Below, one piece after another: positions 17,715 through 26,250 of a stretch of 64,000 nucleotides of DNA (within the stretch, counting starts at the first letter, position 1; the number at the start of each line of letters is the position of its first letter). This DNA comes from Streptomyces fradiae ATCC 10745 = DSM 40063 (GTDB taxonomy: Bacteria; Actinomycetota; Actinomycetes; Streptomycetales; Streptomycetaceae). Below the pieces are notes generated by a model, which was not told the DNA's origin, made no database searches, and was given only the letters and a program-made list of their open reading frames with translations. Position numbers and translations under genes: made by a program. The stretch lies in assembly GCF_008704425.1 (NCBI RefSeq), contig NZ_CP023696.1, positions 4,690,501 through 4,754,500 of the forward strand. Direction: 5' to 3'.

Positions 17715-19219
17715 CGGGCGCCCTCCCGCGTGGGCGCCGCCGGGGCCGGGCCGGGGGGCCGGGCGGGGGCGGTGGCCCGCGGGGCCGCGCCGCCGGGGAG
17801 GGGGCCGCCGTCGTGGGGCGGGTCGCCGCCGGGGCCGCAGCCGGGACCCGGCTCCGGGGCGGAGCCCGCGTCGGGGGCGGGACCCGGCTCGGGGGCGGGC
17901 GCGCGGGCCGAGTCGCTCATCCGTACCAGCAGCGCCACCATCACCCAGTTGGTGACCACGGAGGAGCCGCCCTGCGCGAGGAACGGCATGGCCATGCCGG
18001 TCAGCGGGATCAGGCCCGTCACCCCGCCCGCGATGACGAACACCTGGAGCGCGAGGATCGACGCGAGCCCCGTCGCCAGCAGCCGCCCGAACGGGTCGCG
18101 CAGCGCGAGGCCGGAGCGGAAGCCGCGCGCCACGAGCAGCGCGTACAGCAGGAAGATCGCGGTGAGCCCGGCGTGACCGAGCTCCTCGCCCGCCGTGGCG
18201 AGGATGAAGTCCGACTTGGCGGCGAAGCCGATCAGCGCGGAGTGGCCCTGCCCCAGCCCCGTGCCGAACATCCCGCCCGCCGCGAACGCGAACAGCGACT
18301 GCGCGAGCTGGCCCGGCCCCCGCCCCGCCTCGATCGACGCGAAGGGGTGCAGCCAGTCCTCCACCCGCCCGTGGACGTGCGGCTCCAGCGCGCCCACGGT
18401 GAACGCGCCCACCGAGGCGAGCAGCAGCCCCACCGCGATCCAGCCGGTCCGCCCCGTCGCCACGTACAGCAGGATCACGAACAGCCCGAAGAACAGCAGC
18501 GACGTCCCGAGGTCCCGCTCCAGGACCAGCACGCCCACGCTGATCAGCCACACGGCGAGGACCGGCCCCAGCACCCGCCCGGCCGGCAGCCGCACCCGCC
18601 ACAGCCGGCGGCCGGTGTGCGCGAGCGCGGTGCCGTTCGCCGCCAGGTACGCGGCGAAGAACACCGCCAGCAGGAGCTTGGCGAACTCGCCCGGCTGGAA
18701 CGACAGCCCGCCGACCCTGATCCAGATGCGGGCCCCGTTCACGGCGGGGAAGAAGATCGGCACCGTCAGCAGGGCCAGCGCGGCGGCCACCGACAGATAC
18801 GCGTACCGCTGGAGCAGCCGGTGGTCCCGCAGGCAGACGACGACCAGGGCGAACAGCGCCACGCCCAGCGCCGACCACACCAGCTGCGTGGGGGCGGCCC
18901 GGTCGGCGGGGGTCTCCAGGTCCAGGCGGTAGATGAGGACCAGGCCGAGGCCGTTCAGCAGCACGGCGATCGGCAGGAGCAGCGGATCGGCGTACGGGGC
19001 GCCGAACCGCACCGCCAGGTGGCCCGTCAGCGCCAGCAGGCTGAGGCCGGCCCCGTAACCGGCCACGTCGTGCGGTACGGCCCCGCTGCGGGCCAGTCCC
19101 ACGGCGGCGTACCCGAGCATCGAGCACAGCACGGCGCACACCAGCAGCGAGAACTCCACACCGCGTCGCCTGGGGAGACGCACCCGGGGCGGCGGGGCGT
19201 CCGTCGTCGCTGCGGTCAT
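17711..19219 (-). CDS. SEDS-family peptidoglycan glycosyltransferase (FtsW/RodA/SpoVE)
   Basis: A 502-aa polytopic protein with about ten to twelve TMs over residues 18-440. SEDS signatures seen: GARIWIRVGGLSFQPGEFAKL, LERDLGTSLLFFG and SDFILATAGEELGHAG. It polymerises lipid II with the adjacent class B PBP as partner. The C-terminal 60 residues are a Pro/Gly/Ala-rich cytoplasmic tail. ATG 19219 is preferred over TTG 19228. It sits downstream of an orphan kinase and lipoprotein on the same strand, separated by a repeat-filled gap of 245 nt. Confidence 0.92.
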   Translation of the reverse strand: MTAATTDAPPPRVRLPRRRGVEFSLLVCAVLCSMLGYAAVGLARSGAVPHDVAGYGAGLSLLALTGHLAVRFGAPYADPLLLPIAVLLNGLGLVLIYRLDLETPADRAAPTQLVWSALGVALFALVVVCLRDHRLLQRYAYLSVAAALALLTVPIFFPAVNGARIWIRVGGLSFQPGEFAKLLLAVFFAAYLAANGTALAHTGRRLWRVRLPAGRVLGPVLAVWLISVGVLVLERDLGTSLLFFGLFVILLYVATGRTGWIAVGLLLASVGAFTVGALEPHVHGRVEDWLHPFASIEAGRGPGQLAQSLFAFAAGGMFGTGLGQGHSALIGFAAKSDFILATAGEELGHAGLTAIFLLYALLVARGFRSGLALRDPFGRLLATGLASILALQVFVIAGGVTGLIPLTGMAMPFLAQGGSSVVTNWVMVALLVRMSDSARAPAPEPGPAPDAGSAPEPGPGCGPGGDPPHDGGPLPGGAAPRATAPARPPGPAPAAPTREGAR

Positions 19220-19263
19220 GGGTCGCAACGTAGCAAGTGGTGGGGGTTATGTCGCTTATGCCG

Positions 19264-19405
19264 GATCAGATCCGGTCGGGTCGGGTCGGGACGGAGCGGA
19301 TCGGAGCGGGTCGGGCCGGGTCGGGTCGGATCGGAGCGGGTCGGGACGGGACGGAGCGGGACGGGTCGGATCGGAGCGGGTCGGGTCGACTCGGGTCGCG
19401 TCCGG
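19264..19405. repeat. Degenerate GGTCGG/GGAGCGG repeat array
   Basis: About 140 nt built of short degenerate direct repeats (GGTCGGGACGGAGCGGATCGG-like, 5- to 7-bp sub-units) fill the gap between the kinase stop and the SEDS start. Open frames across it are artefacts of the periodicity. No protein-coding character. Confidence 0.7.
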
Positions 19406-19464
19406 GTGAGGGGTCCGGGGGCCGGCGGGGCGACCGTCCGGCGGGGCCGCCCGGCCGGCGCCGG

Positions 19465-20823
19465 TCAGGTGCCGTCCGGGGCGTCCTCCGCCGTGAGGTC
19501 CACGTACTCCGGGAGCGTCAGCCGGGCCTCGGCGCCGCCGTCCGGGGCGTTGGCCAGCACCAGCTCCGCTCCGATCACCGCCGCCTGGCCGCGTGCGATG
19601 GTCAGCCCCAGTCCGTGCCCCTTGCCGCCGCTCTCGGTGCGGAACCGCTGCGGGCCGTGCTCCAGCAGGTACGCCGGGAAGCCCTCGCCGTGGTCCCGTA
19701 CCGTCACCACCGGCCCGTCCACGGTCAGCTCGACCGGCGCCGCCCCGTGGCTGTGGGCGTTGGCCAGCAGATTGCCCAGGACCCGCTCCAGCCGCCGCCT
19801 GTCGGTCTCCACCCGCGCGTCCCGCACGACCCTCACCCGCGCCCCCGCGCCCGAGGCGCGCGCCACCCGCTCGGCCAGCGGCCCCAGCGCGTACACGTCG
19901 AGGTCCACCCGCTCGCGGCCCGTGTCCAGGCGGGAGATCTCCAGCAGGTCCTCCGTCAGCGCCCGCAGCGCCCGCACCCGGTCCCGCACCAGCTCCGACG
20001 GCCGCCCCGGCGGCAGCAGTTCGGCCGCCGCCGACAGGCCGGTCAGCGGCGTCCGCAGCTCGTGCGCCACGTCGGCGGTGAACCGCTGCTCGGCCAGCAG
20101 CTTGCCCTGGAGCGCCGACGCCATCGTGTCCAGGGCGCCCGACACGGTCGCCACCTCGTCCTGCGGGCGCGACGGGTCCTTCGTCCGGGGGTCGCCGACC
20201 CGCGCGTCCAGGTCGCCCGCGCCGATCCGCCGCGCCACCAGCGCCGTCAGGTGCAGCCGCCGCGTCACGCGGGTCACCGCGAACGAACCGACCAGCAGCG
20301 TCGCCGCGATGGCCAGCACCGACGAGCCGAGGATCGCCTGGTCGAGGCCGCTGATGGTGCGGGCGCTCAGCGAGTAGTCGAGGCGTACCGCGAGCGCCCG
20401 GCCGTCCGCCGGGCCCGCCGCCCACATCGTCGGCCGGCCGCCGTGGTCGGCCACCATCGTGCCCCGGCTGCCGCCCGTCGCCAGGGCCCGCAGCGACGGC
20501 GGCAGGCCGACCGGATCGACGCCCGCGAAGGCCGGCAGCGGTTCCCCCGCCTCGTACGCCCGCGTCACGTCCTCCAGCCGGGCCAGGGCCTTCTCGCGGG
20601 ACGCGTCCACGGTCTGCCGGGTCACCGACACGTGCACGAGGGCGCCCAGCAGCGCGGCGAGGGCGCAGCACATGAGCGTGATGAAGACGGCCGCCTTCCA
20701 GGTGAGCGTCGCCGTCCAGGCGGGCCGGCGCGGCACGCCGGGCACCCGCCGTGTCCAGGCGGGCCGGCGCGGCACGCCGGGCACCCGCCGTCTCCCGCCC
20801 GCGCGGCCGGGGGCGGCGCTCAC
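19465..20823 (-). CDS. Orphan sensor histidine kinase (HAMP-HisKA-HATPase)
   Basis: A 452-aa kinase. A basic cytoplasmic N-tail (1-38) is followed by TM1 (about 42-62), an extracytoplasmic domain of about 100 residues, TM2 (about 165-185), HAMP, HisKA with the H-box FTADVAHELRTPLTGL, and HATPase_c with NLLANAHSHG and GHGLGLTIARG. GTG 20823 overlaps the lipoprotein stop as GTGA. No response regulator gene is adjacent, so its partner lies elsewhere. The N-tail contains a perfect 39-bp tandem duplication (20714-20791). Being coupled to a lipoprotein and upstream of cell-wall synthases suggests an envelope-sensing role. Confidence 0.88.
   Translation of the reverse strand: MSAAPGRAGGRRRVPGVPRRPAWTRRVPGVPRRPAWTATLTWKAAVFITLMCCALAALLGALVHVSVTRQTVDASREKALARLEDVTRAYEAGEPLPAFAGVDPVGLPPSLRALATGGSRGTMVADHGGRPTMWAAGPADGRALAVRLDYSLSARTISGLDQAILGSSVLAIAATLLVGSFAVTRVTRRLHLTALVARRIGAGDLDARVGDPRTKDPSRPQDEVATVSGALDTMASALQGKLLAEQRFTADVAHELRTPLTGLSAAAELLPPGRPSELVRDRVRALRALTEDLLEISRLDTGRERVDLDVYALGPLAERVARASGAGARVRVVRDARVETDRRRLERVLGNLLANAHSHGAAPVELTVDGPVVTVRDHGEGFPAYLLEHGPQRFRTESGGKGHGLGLTIARGQAAVIGAELVLANAPDGGAEARLTLPEYVDLTAEDAPDGT
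20714..20791 (-). repeat. Perfect 39-bp tandem duplication within the kinase N-tail
   Basis: Two identical 39-bp units (20714-20752 and 20753-20791) encode a 13-residue unit (core RRVPGVPRRPAW) twice, just before TM1 of the histidine kinase. The unit is in frame and without divergence, indicating a recent duplication. Confidence 0.9.
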
Positions 20824-21788
20824 CGGGGCCCCGCCGCCGCGGCCCGGGCCGCCGTCCGAGCCTGCGGCGCGGGCCCGTAGGCGGTCCGCGCCTCCGGCTC
20901 CCGCTCCGGGTCCCGCTCCGGCTCCCGTTCCGGCGCGGGGGCCGTCCCGGCGGCTTCCGGCTCCGCGCCCGGTTCGCGGGCCGGCGGGCCGCCCACCGAC
21001 GGCCGGTCCGCCGACGGCTGGTCCGCCGGGGTCCGGTCCGCCGCCGTCCGGTCCGCCGACGGGGCGCCGGCCGGCGGGAGGGGGGCCGGCGGAGGCGGGG
21101 TCGGCTTGACCCGTACGATCTCGTCCCGCGCCGGCAGCATGGTGCCCTGCCGGGCGTCCCACGACCACGCCGTGCGGTACTCGTAGCCGGGGATGCCCGC
21201 CGAGACCGCCCGCAGGATCAGGTCCCGGCCCGCCAGCTCCACGCTGACGAGCTGCTCCACCGTCGACATCACCCGCGTCAGTCCGCCGCCCTCCGCCAGG
21301 TAGCAGCGCACCGCGACCTGCTGGTCCGCCACCCGGACGGCGAGGATCAGCTCCTCCCGGCCGTCCCCCGTCAGGTCCCGGTAGTACGGCCGCAGCACCG
21401 GGCACGCCTCCGGTGCGGTGCCGCACCGGCGCACCGCCCGCGCGGTCCGCTCGTCGACGCCGTCCCCGCCGCCCTGCCCCTCCGCGTCCGCCGCCAGCTC
21501 GGCGCGCACCACCGCCACCGGGTCCACGTCCCGGACGCCGCCCTCCGGCACGCGGACACCGGGCACGCGCCGGGTGTCGCTCTCGCCGTAGTCGAGGGGC
21601 GGCGCCGTGACCGGCGGCAGATCGGGCCACAGCCGGACCGGCCCCACGGCGGTCGGGGTGGCGCCCGCGCCGCGCAGCTCGCCCGCGTCCCCGCAGGCCG
21701 CCAGCGGCAGCAGCAGCGCGGCGGCCGCGACGGGCGGCACCAGGCGGGCCGCGCGGCGCACGGCGGGACGGCGGCGGTGCGGGGTCAC
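20820..21788 (-). CDS. Putative lipoprotein coupled to the histidine kinase
   Basis: A 322-aa protein with a twin-Arg-containing basic start, a hydrophobic core and a lipobox LLPLAAC (Cys at about residue 30). The mature part has a compact domain (about 90-215) with a DLTGDGREELILAV segment resembling Ca-binding FG-GAP turns. A Pro/Ala/Asp/Glu-rich tail (about 225-322) has repeated SADRTAADRTPADQP-like units. The GTG at 21788 has an AGGAG site about 10 nt upstream. Its stop overlaps the kinase start, so it may be an accessory sensor for that kinase (compare CseA in the CseBC system, by analogy only). Confidence 0.75.
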   Translation of the reverse strand: MTPHRRRPAVRRAARLVPPVAAAALLLPLAACGDAGELRGAGATPTAVGPVRLWPDLPPVTAPPLDYGESDTRRVPGVRVPEGGVRDVDPVAVVRAELAADAEGQGGGDGVDERTARAVRRCGTAPEACPVLRPYYRDLTGDGREELILAVRVADQQVAVRCYLAEGGGLTRVMSTVEQLVSVELAGRDLILRAVSAGIPGYEYRTAWSWDARQGTMLPARDEIVRVKPTPPPPAPLPPAGAPSADRTAADRTPADQPSADRPSVGGPPAREPGAEPEAAGTAPAPEREPERDPEREPEARTAYGPAPQARTAARAAAAGPR

Positions 21789-22121
21789 GTCTTCGGAGCT
21801 CCTGGCGGTCAGGGTGGTGCCGCGCGCTCCCTGCGACCGGGGCGCGCGCCCGGGTCGGGCCGCCGCCACCTTAGGCGCAGCGCGTTGCGGGGGCCCCTCG
21901 GTGATGTAACAGCCGTCCCACGACCACCCCACCGGCCCCGGCCGGCGCCGTACGCCCGGCCTCCGGTCTGCCGAGGCCCCGCCCGGGGACCCCGGCCGCC
22001 TCGGGCGCGGCAGCCCCGGACGGCCCCGGACGGCCCCGGACGGCCCGGCCGCGGACGGCCCGGCCGCACGGACCCCCGGCTCCCTGGCGGCCTCGGCCGC
22101 ACCGGGCCCCGGCCCCCGGCC
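21789..22121. other. Intergenic stretch, no gene seen
   Basis: 333 nt between two minus-strand genes. It has no codon structure; it contains short repeats of a GGCCCCGGAC unit at about 22018-22060. It probably carries the promoter for the lipoprotein-kinase operon near its left end, but no convincing -10/-35 was found. Confidence 0.5.
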
Positions 22122-24605
22122 TCAGCCCCCGACCGCCCCGCCGAGGGCGCGGCGGCACAAGGACAGCAGGTGCTCGTCCTCGTGGACGTCCTGGTCGCCG
22201 CTCACCCCTGCCGCGACGTTGTGGCGCCGCTTCCGGGCCAGCTCGCCGCGCAGCAGCGGGGCGGCGTCGGGCGCCAGGCGCTCCACCGGCCCCAGCTCCG
22301 CCAGGCACTCCGCGATCGCGACGCGCGTGTGCCGGTTCTCCCGCCACGCCGCCGCCAGCACCGGCAGCGCCTCCCCGGCGTCGCCGGTCACCCGGCACAG
22401 CGCGGTGCCCGCGTCCACGCGCAGCCACATGTCGGGCGCCGTCAGGCAGGCCCGCAGCTCCGGCGCCGCCGCCCGCGCCGACCCGCCGAACGCCCCGACC
22501 GCCCACGCCGCCGACCGCCGCCCCTGGACGTCCGGCGCCCGCAGCAGCGCCCGCAGCCTCGGCAGCACCGCCCCCGCGTCGCCCTCCACCGCCCACAGCG
22601 CCCGTGCCGCGGCCGTCACCGTCCCGGCGGACGGGTCGCCCAGCAGCGCCCGCGCGTCCGCCGCCGCCTCCCGCGCGGCCGGGCCGAACGCCGTGACCGC
22701 CCGCAGCGCCGACTCCAGCACCCACTCGCGGCGGAAGGCCGGCGCGGCGCGCAGCACCCGCAGCACCTCGGGCAGCGCCTCCACCGCCCGCAGCCGCGCC
22801 AGCGCCAGCAGCAGCGGCCCGGACTGCTCGCCCAGCTCGTCGTCGAGCGGCAGCGCACCCAGCCTGCGGCGCAGCAGCGGCACCAGCGGAGCGCCCGCCT
22901 CCGCCAGGTGCGGGATGGCGTACAGCAGCCGGCAGTCCGGCTCCGGCTGCTCCAGGGCCCGCGCCAGCGCCGGGACCGCACGGGCGTCGCCCGCCCGGGT
23001 CAGGGCCAGCAGCGCGCTCGGCGTACCGGGCCGGCCGCCCACCCAGTCGGGCACCCACGGGGCGGGGTCTGCCGCCACCCGCGCCGCCAGGTCGTCGGCG
23101 GCGGGCCGGGCCAGCGCGAACAGCCCCTCCAGCCAGCTCGCGGCGACCGCCCGCAGTCGCGGCTCCGGGTCGCGCAGCTGCGCCCCGACGAGCCGCACCA
23201 CCCCGTCGTACGCCCCCCGCCAGGTGCGGACCAGGCTGCCGCACATCCACACCGCGTCGGTGCGCTGCGCCGCGTCGGGGCTGCGCAGCTGGGCGCTGAC
23301 CAGGGCGATACGGTCGTCCACCCGGTCGTCGAGGGCGCCGTGCAGGGTGCGCAGGAGGTCGTCCTCCCACGCCGTGCCCCGCCCCGCCCGCTGCTCCTCG
23401 CGCGGTTCCCTGGGCTGGCCGAGCAGCGTCGGAGCGGCGGGTCGCGACTCGGCCGGTTCCGACGGTGGCACGCAGTGCACGGGACCTCCGGACACAGGGC
23501 CGTCCCAGCCGCCTTGCGCCGCCCAGGAGTTGGCCGAATTCCACAGGTTCGACGGGCCGCCGGGGCCGCCGCAGGACCTTCCGGAGGCCGCTTCGAGGCC
23601 CGATCCGGCCCCCGCACCGACCCCGCCGGCCGTTCCGAAACCCGTTCCGAAACCCGATCCCGAGCCCGCCCCGGCCCCCGCTCCGGGACCGCGGCCCGCA
23701 CCCGCGCCGGCTCCGCCTCCCGCCCCGAGGCCCGCTCCCGCCGACCCCCCCGCACCCCCGGCCCCGGCCCCCGCTCCGAGACCGGATCCCGCACCCGTGC
23801 CACCGGCGCCCCCACCGGCACCGACACCCCCGCCCGTACCGGTCCCGCCGCCGGGGGCGCGCGACGCCGAGCGGCGCAGCTCCGCCAGCAGCGCGGTCAC
23901 GGTCCGCACGACGTCGGGCGGCAGCCGCCCCGGCGCGCACCGGGCGATCTGGGCCAGCGCGGCCAGCCGCAGCGCGGGGTCCTGGGCGGCGCCGGACAGC
24001 CAGGCCAGCCAGGCCGCGGTCTCCTCGCGGAGGGACTCGTACCGCAGGGCGATCCGGCCGATCGCCTCCACCAGCGCCAGCCGCACCTCGGCGTCCCGCT
24101 CGACGGTCAGCCGCTCCCGCAGCAGGTCACGGACGTGCACCGGATCGCCGTGCAGCGACGCCAGCGCGCCGGGGACCGCGAGGCGCACCTCCCGGTCGGG
24201 GTCGCCGACCAGGCCCAGGAACACGTCGGCGCCGGCGGCCACGGCGGCGGCGGCCATGGCGTAGTTGGCGGCGTCCTCGAACTCCTCGTCCTCCGGGTCG
24301 AGGTCGTCCAGCTCGTCGTCGCCGCACAGGTCGATGCCGCCGATGCTGGCCAGCAGCTCCACGACGCAGCCCCGGTCCTGCACGTCCGGGCTCGCCACCA
24401 GCTCCAGCAGGAACGGGATGCACGCCAGCGTCGAGTCGTAGACATCGCCCTGGTGGTGCACCGTGCCGTACATCCCGTCCAGCGCCCGCTCGCGCTCCGC
24501 CGGGTCGTCGGACGCCAGGCCGCGCAGCAGCGCGGGCACGTCGTCGGCCGGACCGTAGGCATGACCCAGCGAGGCCCAGTCGACCTCGTCGATCCCCGTG
24601 AACAT
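22122..24605 (-). CDS. HEAT-repeat (armadillo-like) protein with a glycine-rich linker
   Basis: An 827-aa protein. Two blocks of HEAT-like helical repeats (about 25-245 and 420-800, with recurring DPxxxVRxxA patterns) are joined by a low-complexity linker. The linker (about 251-340) is nearly pure Gly/Ala/Thr/Ser in GAGxG repeats. An acidic loop (DDELDDLDPEDEEFED) lies at about 96-111. No enzyme motif or membrane segment is seen; HEAT proteins are protein- or nucleic-acid-binding scaffolds. ATG 24605 is preceded by GGAGGGAAGG. The frame stays open for a further 275 codons upstream but without coding character. Confidence 0.8.
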   Translation of the reverse strand: MFTGIDEVDWASLGHAYGPADDVPALLRGLASDDPAERERALDGMYGTVHHQGDVYDSTLACIPFLLELVASPDVQDRGCVVELLASIGGIDLCGDDELDDLDPEDEEFEDAANYAMAAAAVAAGADVFLGLVGDPDREVRLAVPGALASLHGDPVHVRDLLRERLTVERDAEVRLALVEAIGRIALRYESLREETAAWLAWLSGAAQDPALRLAALAQIARCAPGRLPPDVVRTVTALLAELRRSASRAPGGGTGTGGGVGAGGGAGGTGAGSGLGAGAGAGGAGGSAGAGLGAGGGAGAGAGRGPGAGAGAGSGSGFGTGFGTAGGVGAGAGSGLEAASGRSCGGPGGPSNLWNSANSWAAQGGWDGPVSGGPVHCVPPSEPAESRPAAPTLLGQPREPREEQRAGRGTAWEDDLLRTLHGALDDRVDDRIALVSAQLRSPDAAQRTDAVWMCGSLVRTWRGAYDGVVRLVGAQLRDPEPRLRAVAASWLEGLFALARPAADDLAARVAADPAPWVPDWVGGRPGTPSALLALTRAGDARAVPALARALEQPEPDCRLLYAIPHLAEAGAPLVPLLRRRLGALPLDDELGEQSGPLLLALARLRAVEALPEVLRVLRAAPAFRREWVLESALRAVTAFGPAAREAAADARALLGDPSAGTVTAAARALWAVEGDAGAVLPRLRALLRAPDVQGRRSAAWAVGAFGGSARAAAPELRACLTAPDMWLRVDAGTALCRVTGDAGEALPVLAAAWRENRHTRVAIAECLAELGPVERLAPDAAPLLRGELARKRRHNVAAGVSGDQDVHEDEHLLSLCRRALGGAVGG

Positions 24606-25093
24606 GCCTTCCCTCCCCGTGAACCCTGCACTTGGGGGCAATAGTGCACCACACCGGCGAGGGTGATGCCCCGGCAATCGGACACGCCTCGGACACGCGA
24701 AGGACACGTGCTCGTGCCCCTGTTCTCCGCTTCTCCGCCCCTTCGCCGGACCCGCGTCCGGCCCGGCGCGGGCGCGTCCGGACGGGGGTAGGCGACGGCG
24801 GGCGCCCCTCCTGCACGCCGTGCCGCCCCCGCCCGCCCGCGGCGCCCGCCCGCCGTGCCACGGCTGCCCCTGCCCAGCCCGCCCGCCCGGCCCGGTCCGG
24901 CTCAGCCCGTACGGTGCCTCCGCGCCCCGATGGCATCTCCGCCGCGCCCCGCGCCCCGCCGCCCGCCGCTCCCCGCGCGCCCGCCGCCGGTCCGTCGCGG
25001 CCCGGTCGTGCGACCGGCCCCGCCCGCCCGCCAGGCCCCCCGCCCATCCGCCGTGGCCCGCCGCCCGCCCGGTCCCCGGAGCGCCCGGCTGCC
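24606..25093. other. Intergenic region upstream of the HEAT-repeat gene, no gene seen
   Basis: 488 nt of GC-rich sequence (long Pro/Arg shadow frames on both strands). The right part near 24640-24720 is less GC-rich and is the likely promoter region for the minus-strand HEAT-repeat gene. No RNA gene or repeat array recognised. Confidence 0.5.
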
Positions 25094-26014
25094 TCAACCG
25101 CCCCGCTCCCCGCCCCCCTTGAGGCGCAGGACCGTGGTCACCGTGTGCCGGGTGGTGCCCTGCGCCACCTCCGCCTCCAGCGCGGGCGGCACCGACCGGT
25201 ACGCGACCTCCCCCACGCCGACCGCCGTCGCCGTGCCGCCGCCCACCGGCTCCGGGAGGCCGCGCAGGGCCGCCCCGGCCTCGGCGCGCAGCCGGGGCGC
25301 GAGCGGGCCGGACACGACGGGGGCGTCGTCGTCGGGCAGCACCAGCACCAGGGCGGAGGGGCGCTCGCGGGGGCCGGTGAAGCCGATCACCACGGCGTCC
25401 CGCGTGTCGGTGTGGCGCAGCTTCCGCCACGCGCGGCGGCCCGCCCGGTACGGCTCGTCGAGCCGCTTCACCACGAGCCCTTCGACCCCGACGGCCGGCA
25501 GGGTCTCGAACCAGTCCCGCGCCACGTCCGGGTCGGTCGTCATCGGCACGGCCTGGATCGGCGGCCCCAGCCCGGACAGAAGCGCCTCCAGCCGCTCGCG
25601 CCGCCGGACGTACGGGGCCGGGCGCAGGTCGGCGCCGTCGGCGGCGAGCACGTCGAAGGCGGCGTACGAGGCGGGCAGCCGCCGCGCCAGCGCGGGCGCC
25701 CGGCCGGGGGTGGCCGCGGCCCGCCCCTGCACGGCCGCGAAGTCGGTGCGGCCGCCCGACCAGACCACGACCTCCCCGTCCAGCACCGTGCCGTCCGGCA
25801 GGGCGCGGGCGGCCTCGGCCAGGTCCGGGAACGCGGCCGTGACCAGGCGCCCCGACCGCGCCTGGAGGACCACCTCCCCGGCGGCGCCCCGGAACAGCAC
25901 CATCCGGTGCCCGTCGAACTTCGGCTCGTACGCGAGCCGTCCGGGGTCCCGGGGCAGTGCGTGCACCGCCTCCGCGAGCGCCACCCGCACGGGCGGTACG
26001 ACGGGGCCCTTCAC
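25094..26014 (-). CDS. ATP-dependent DNA ligase (LigC/LigD ligase-domain type)
   Basis: About 306 aa. The adenylation domain has the nucleotidyl-lysine motif YEPKFDGHR, then LDGEVVVW (motif III), YAAFDVL, VEGLVVKR (motif IV) and a WRKLRH motif V. An OB-fold follows. It seals nicks with ATP and probably serves NHEJ with the adjacent polymerase and Ku. The start is uncertain: GTG 26014 leaves a normal N-terminus, while the frame runs on through repeats to TTG 26125 without an RBS. It is separate from the LigD polymerase gene, with a 15-bp repeat array in between; in many bacteria both domains are one protein. Confidence 0.8.
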   Translation of the reverse strand: MKGPVVPPVRVALAEAVHALPRDPGRLAYEPKFDGHRMVLFRGAAGEVVLQARSGRLVTAAFPDLAEAARALPDGTVLDGEVVVWSGGRTDFAAVQGRAAATPGRAPALARRLPASYAAFDVLAADGADLRPAPYVRRRERLEALLSGLGPPIQAVPMTTDPDVARDWFETLPAVGVEGLVVKRLDEPYRAGRRAWRKLRHTDTRDAVVIGFTGPRERPSALVLVLPDDDAPVVSGPLAPRLRAEAGAALRGLPEPVGGGTATAVGVGEVAYRSVPPALEAEVAQGTTRHTVTTVLRLKGGGERGG

Positions 26015-26160
26015 GACGGGCGCCCCGCCCGGCCGGGGCACGGGCGACGGCGGACGTCCAGAAGACGACGGCCCTCCGGGCGGTGACGGCGGGCGCCCCG
26101 GCGACAGCGGGCGTCCAGGCGGCAACGGCCGCCCCGGCGGCGGCGGGCGCCCGCGCCGGA

Positions 26161-26250
26161 GCCCGTCACGACGCGGCCCGTCACGACGCGGCCCGTCACG
26201 ACGTGGCCCGTCACGACGCGGCCCCTCACGACGCGGCCCCTCACGACCGG
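26161..26250. repeat. 15-bp tandem array, six copies, between the two LigD-type genes
   Basis: Six head-to-tail copies of GCCCGTCACGACGCG (26161-26250), the last three with one to three substitutions. The stop codon of the polymerase gene (26241-26243) lies inside the sixth copy. A second, looser repeat family (GGCGGGCGYCC) fills 26050-26155. The 15-bp period keeps one minus-strand frame open through the array. Confidence 0.85.

Noticed and set aside
20751..24644. Plus-strand frame of nearly 1300 codons
   Set aside because: It is Arg/Pro/Gln-only shadow sequence lying antisense to the lipoprotein, kinase and HEAT-repeat genes, with no domain and wrong codon-position bias.
24606..25430. 275-codon upstream extension of the HEAT-repeat gene
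   Set aside because: Covers an intergenic region and part of the ligase gene; the ATG at 24605 has a strong ribosome binding site.
26161..26250. CRISPR-like array
   Set aside because: 15-bp units with no spacers are a simple tandem repeat; no cas genes are present.
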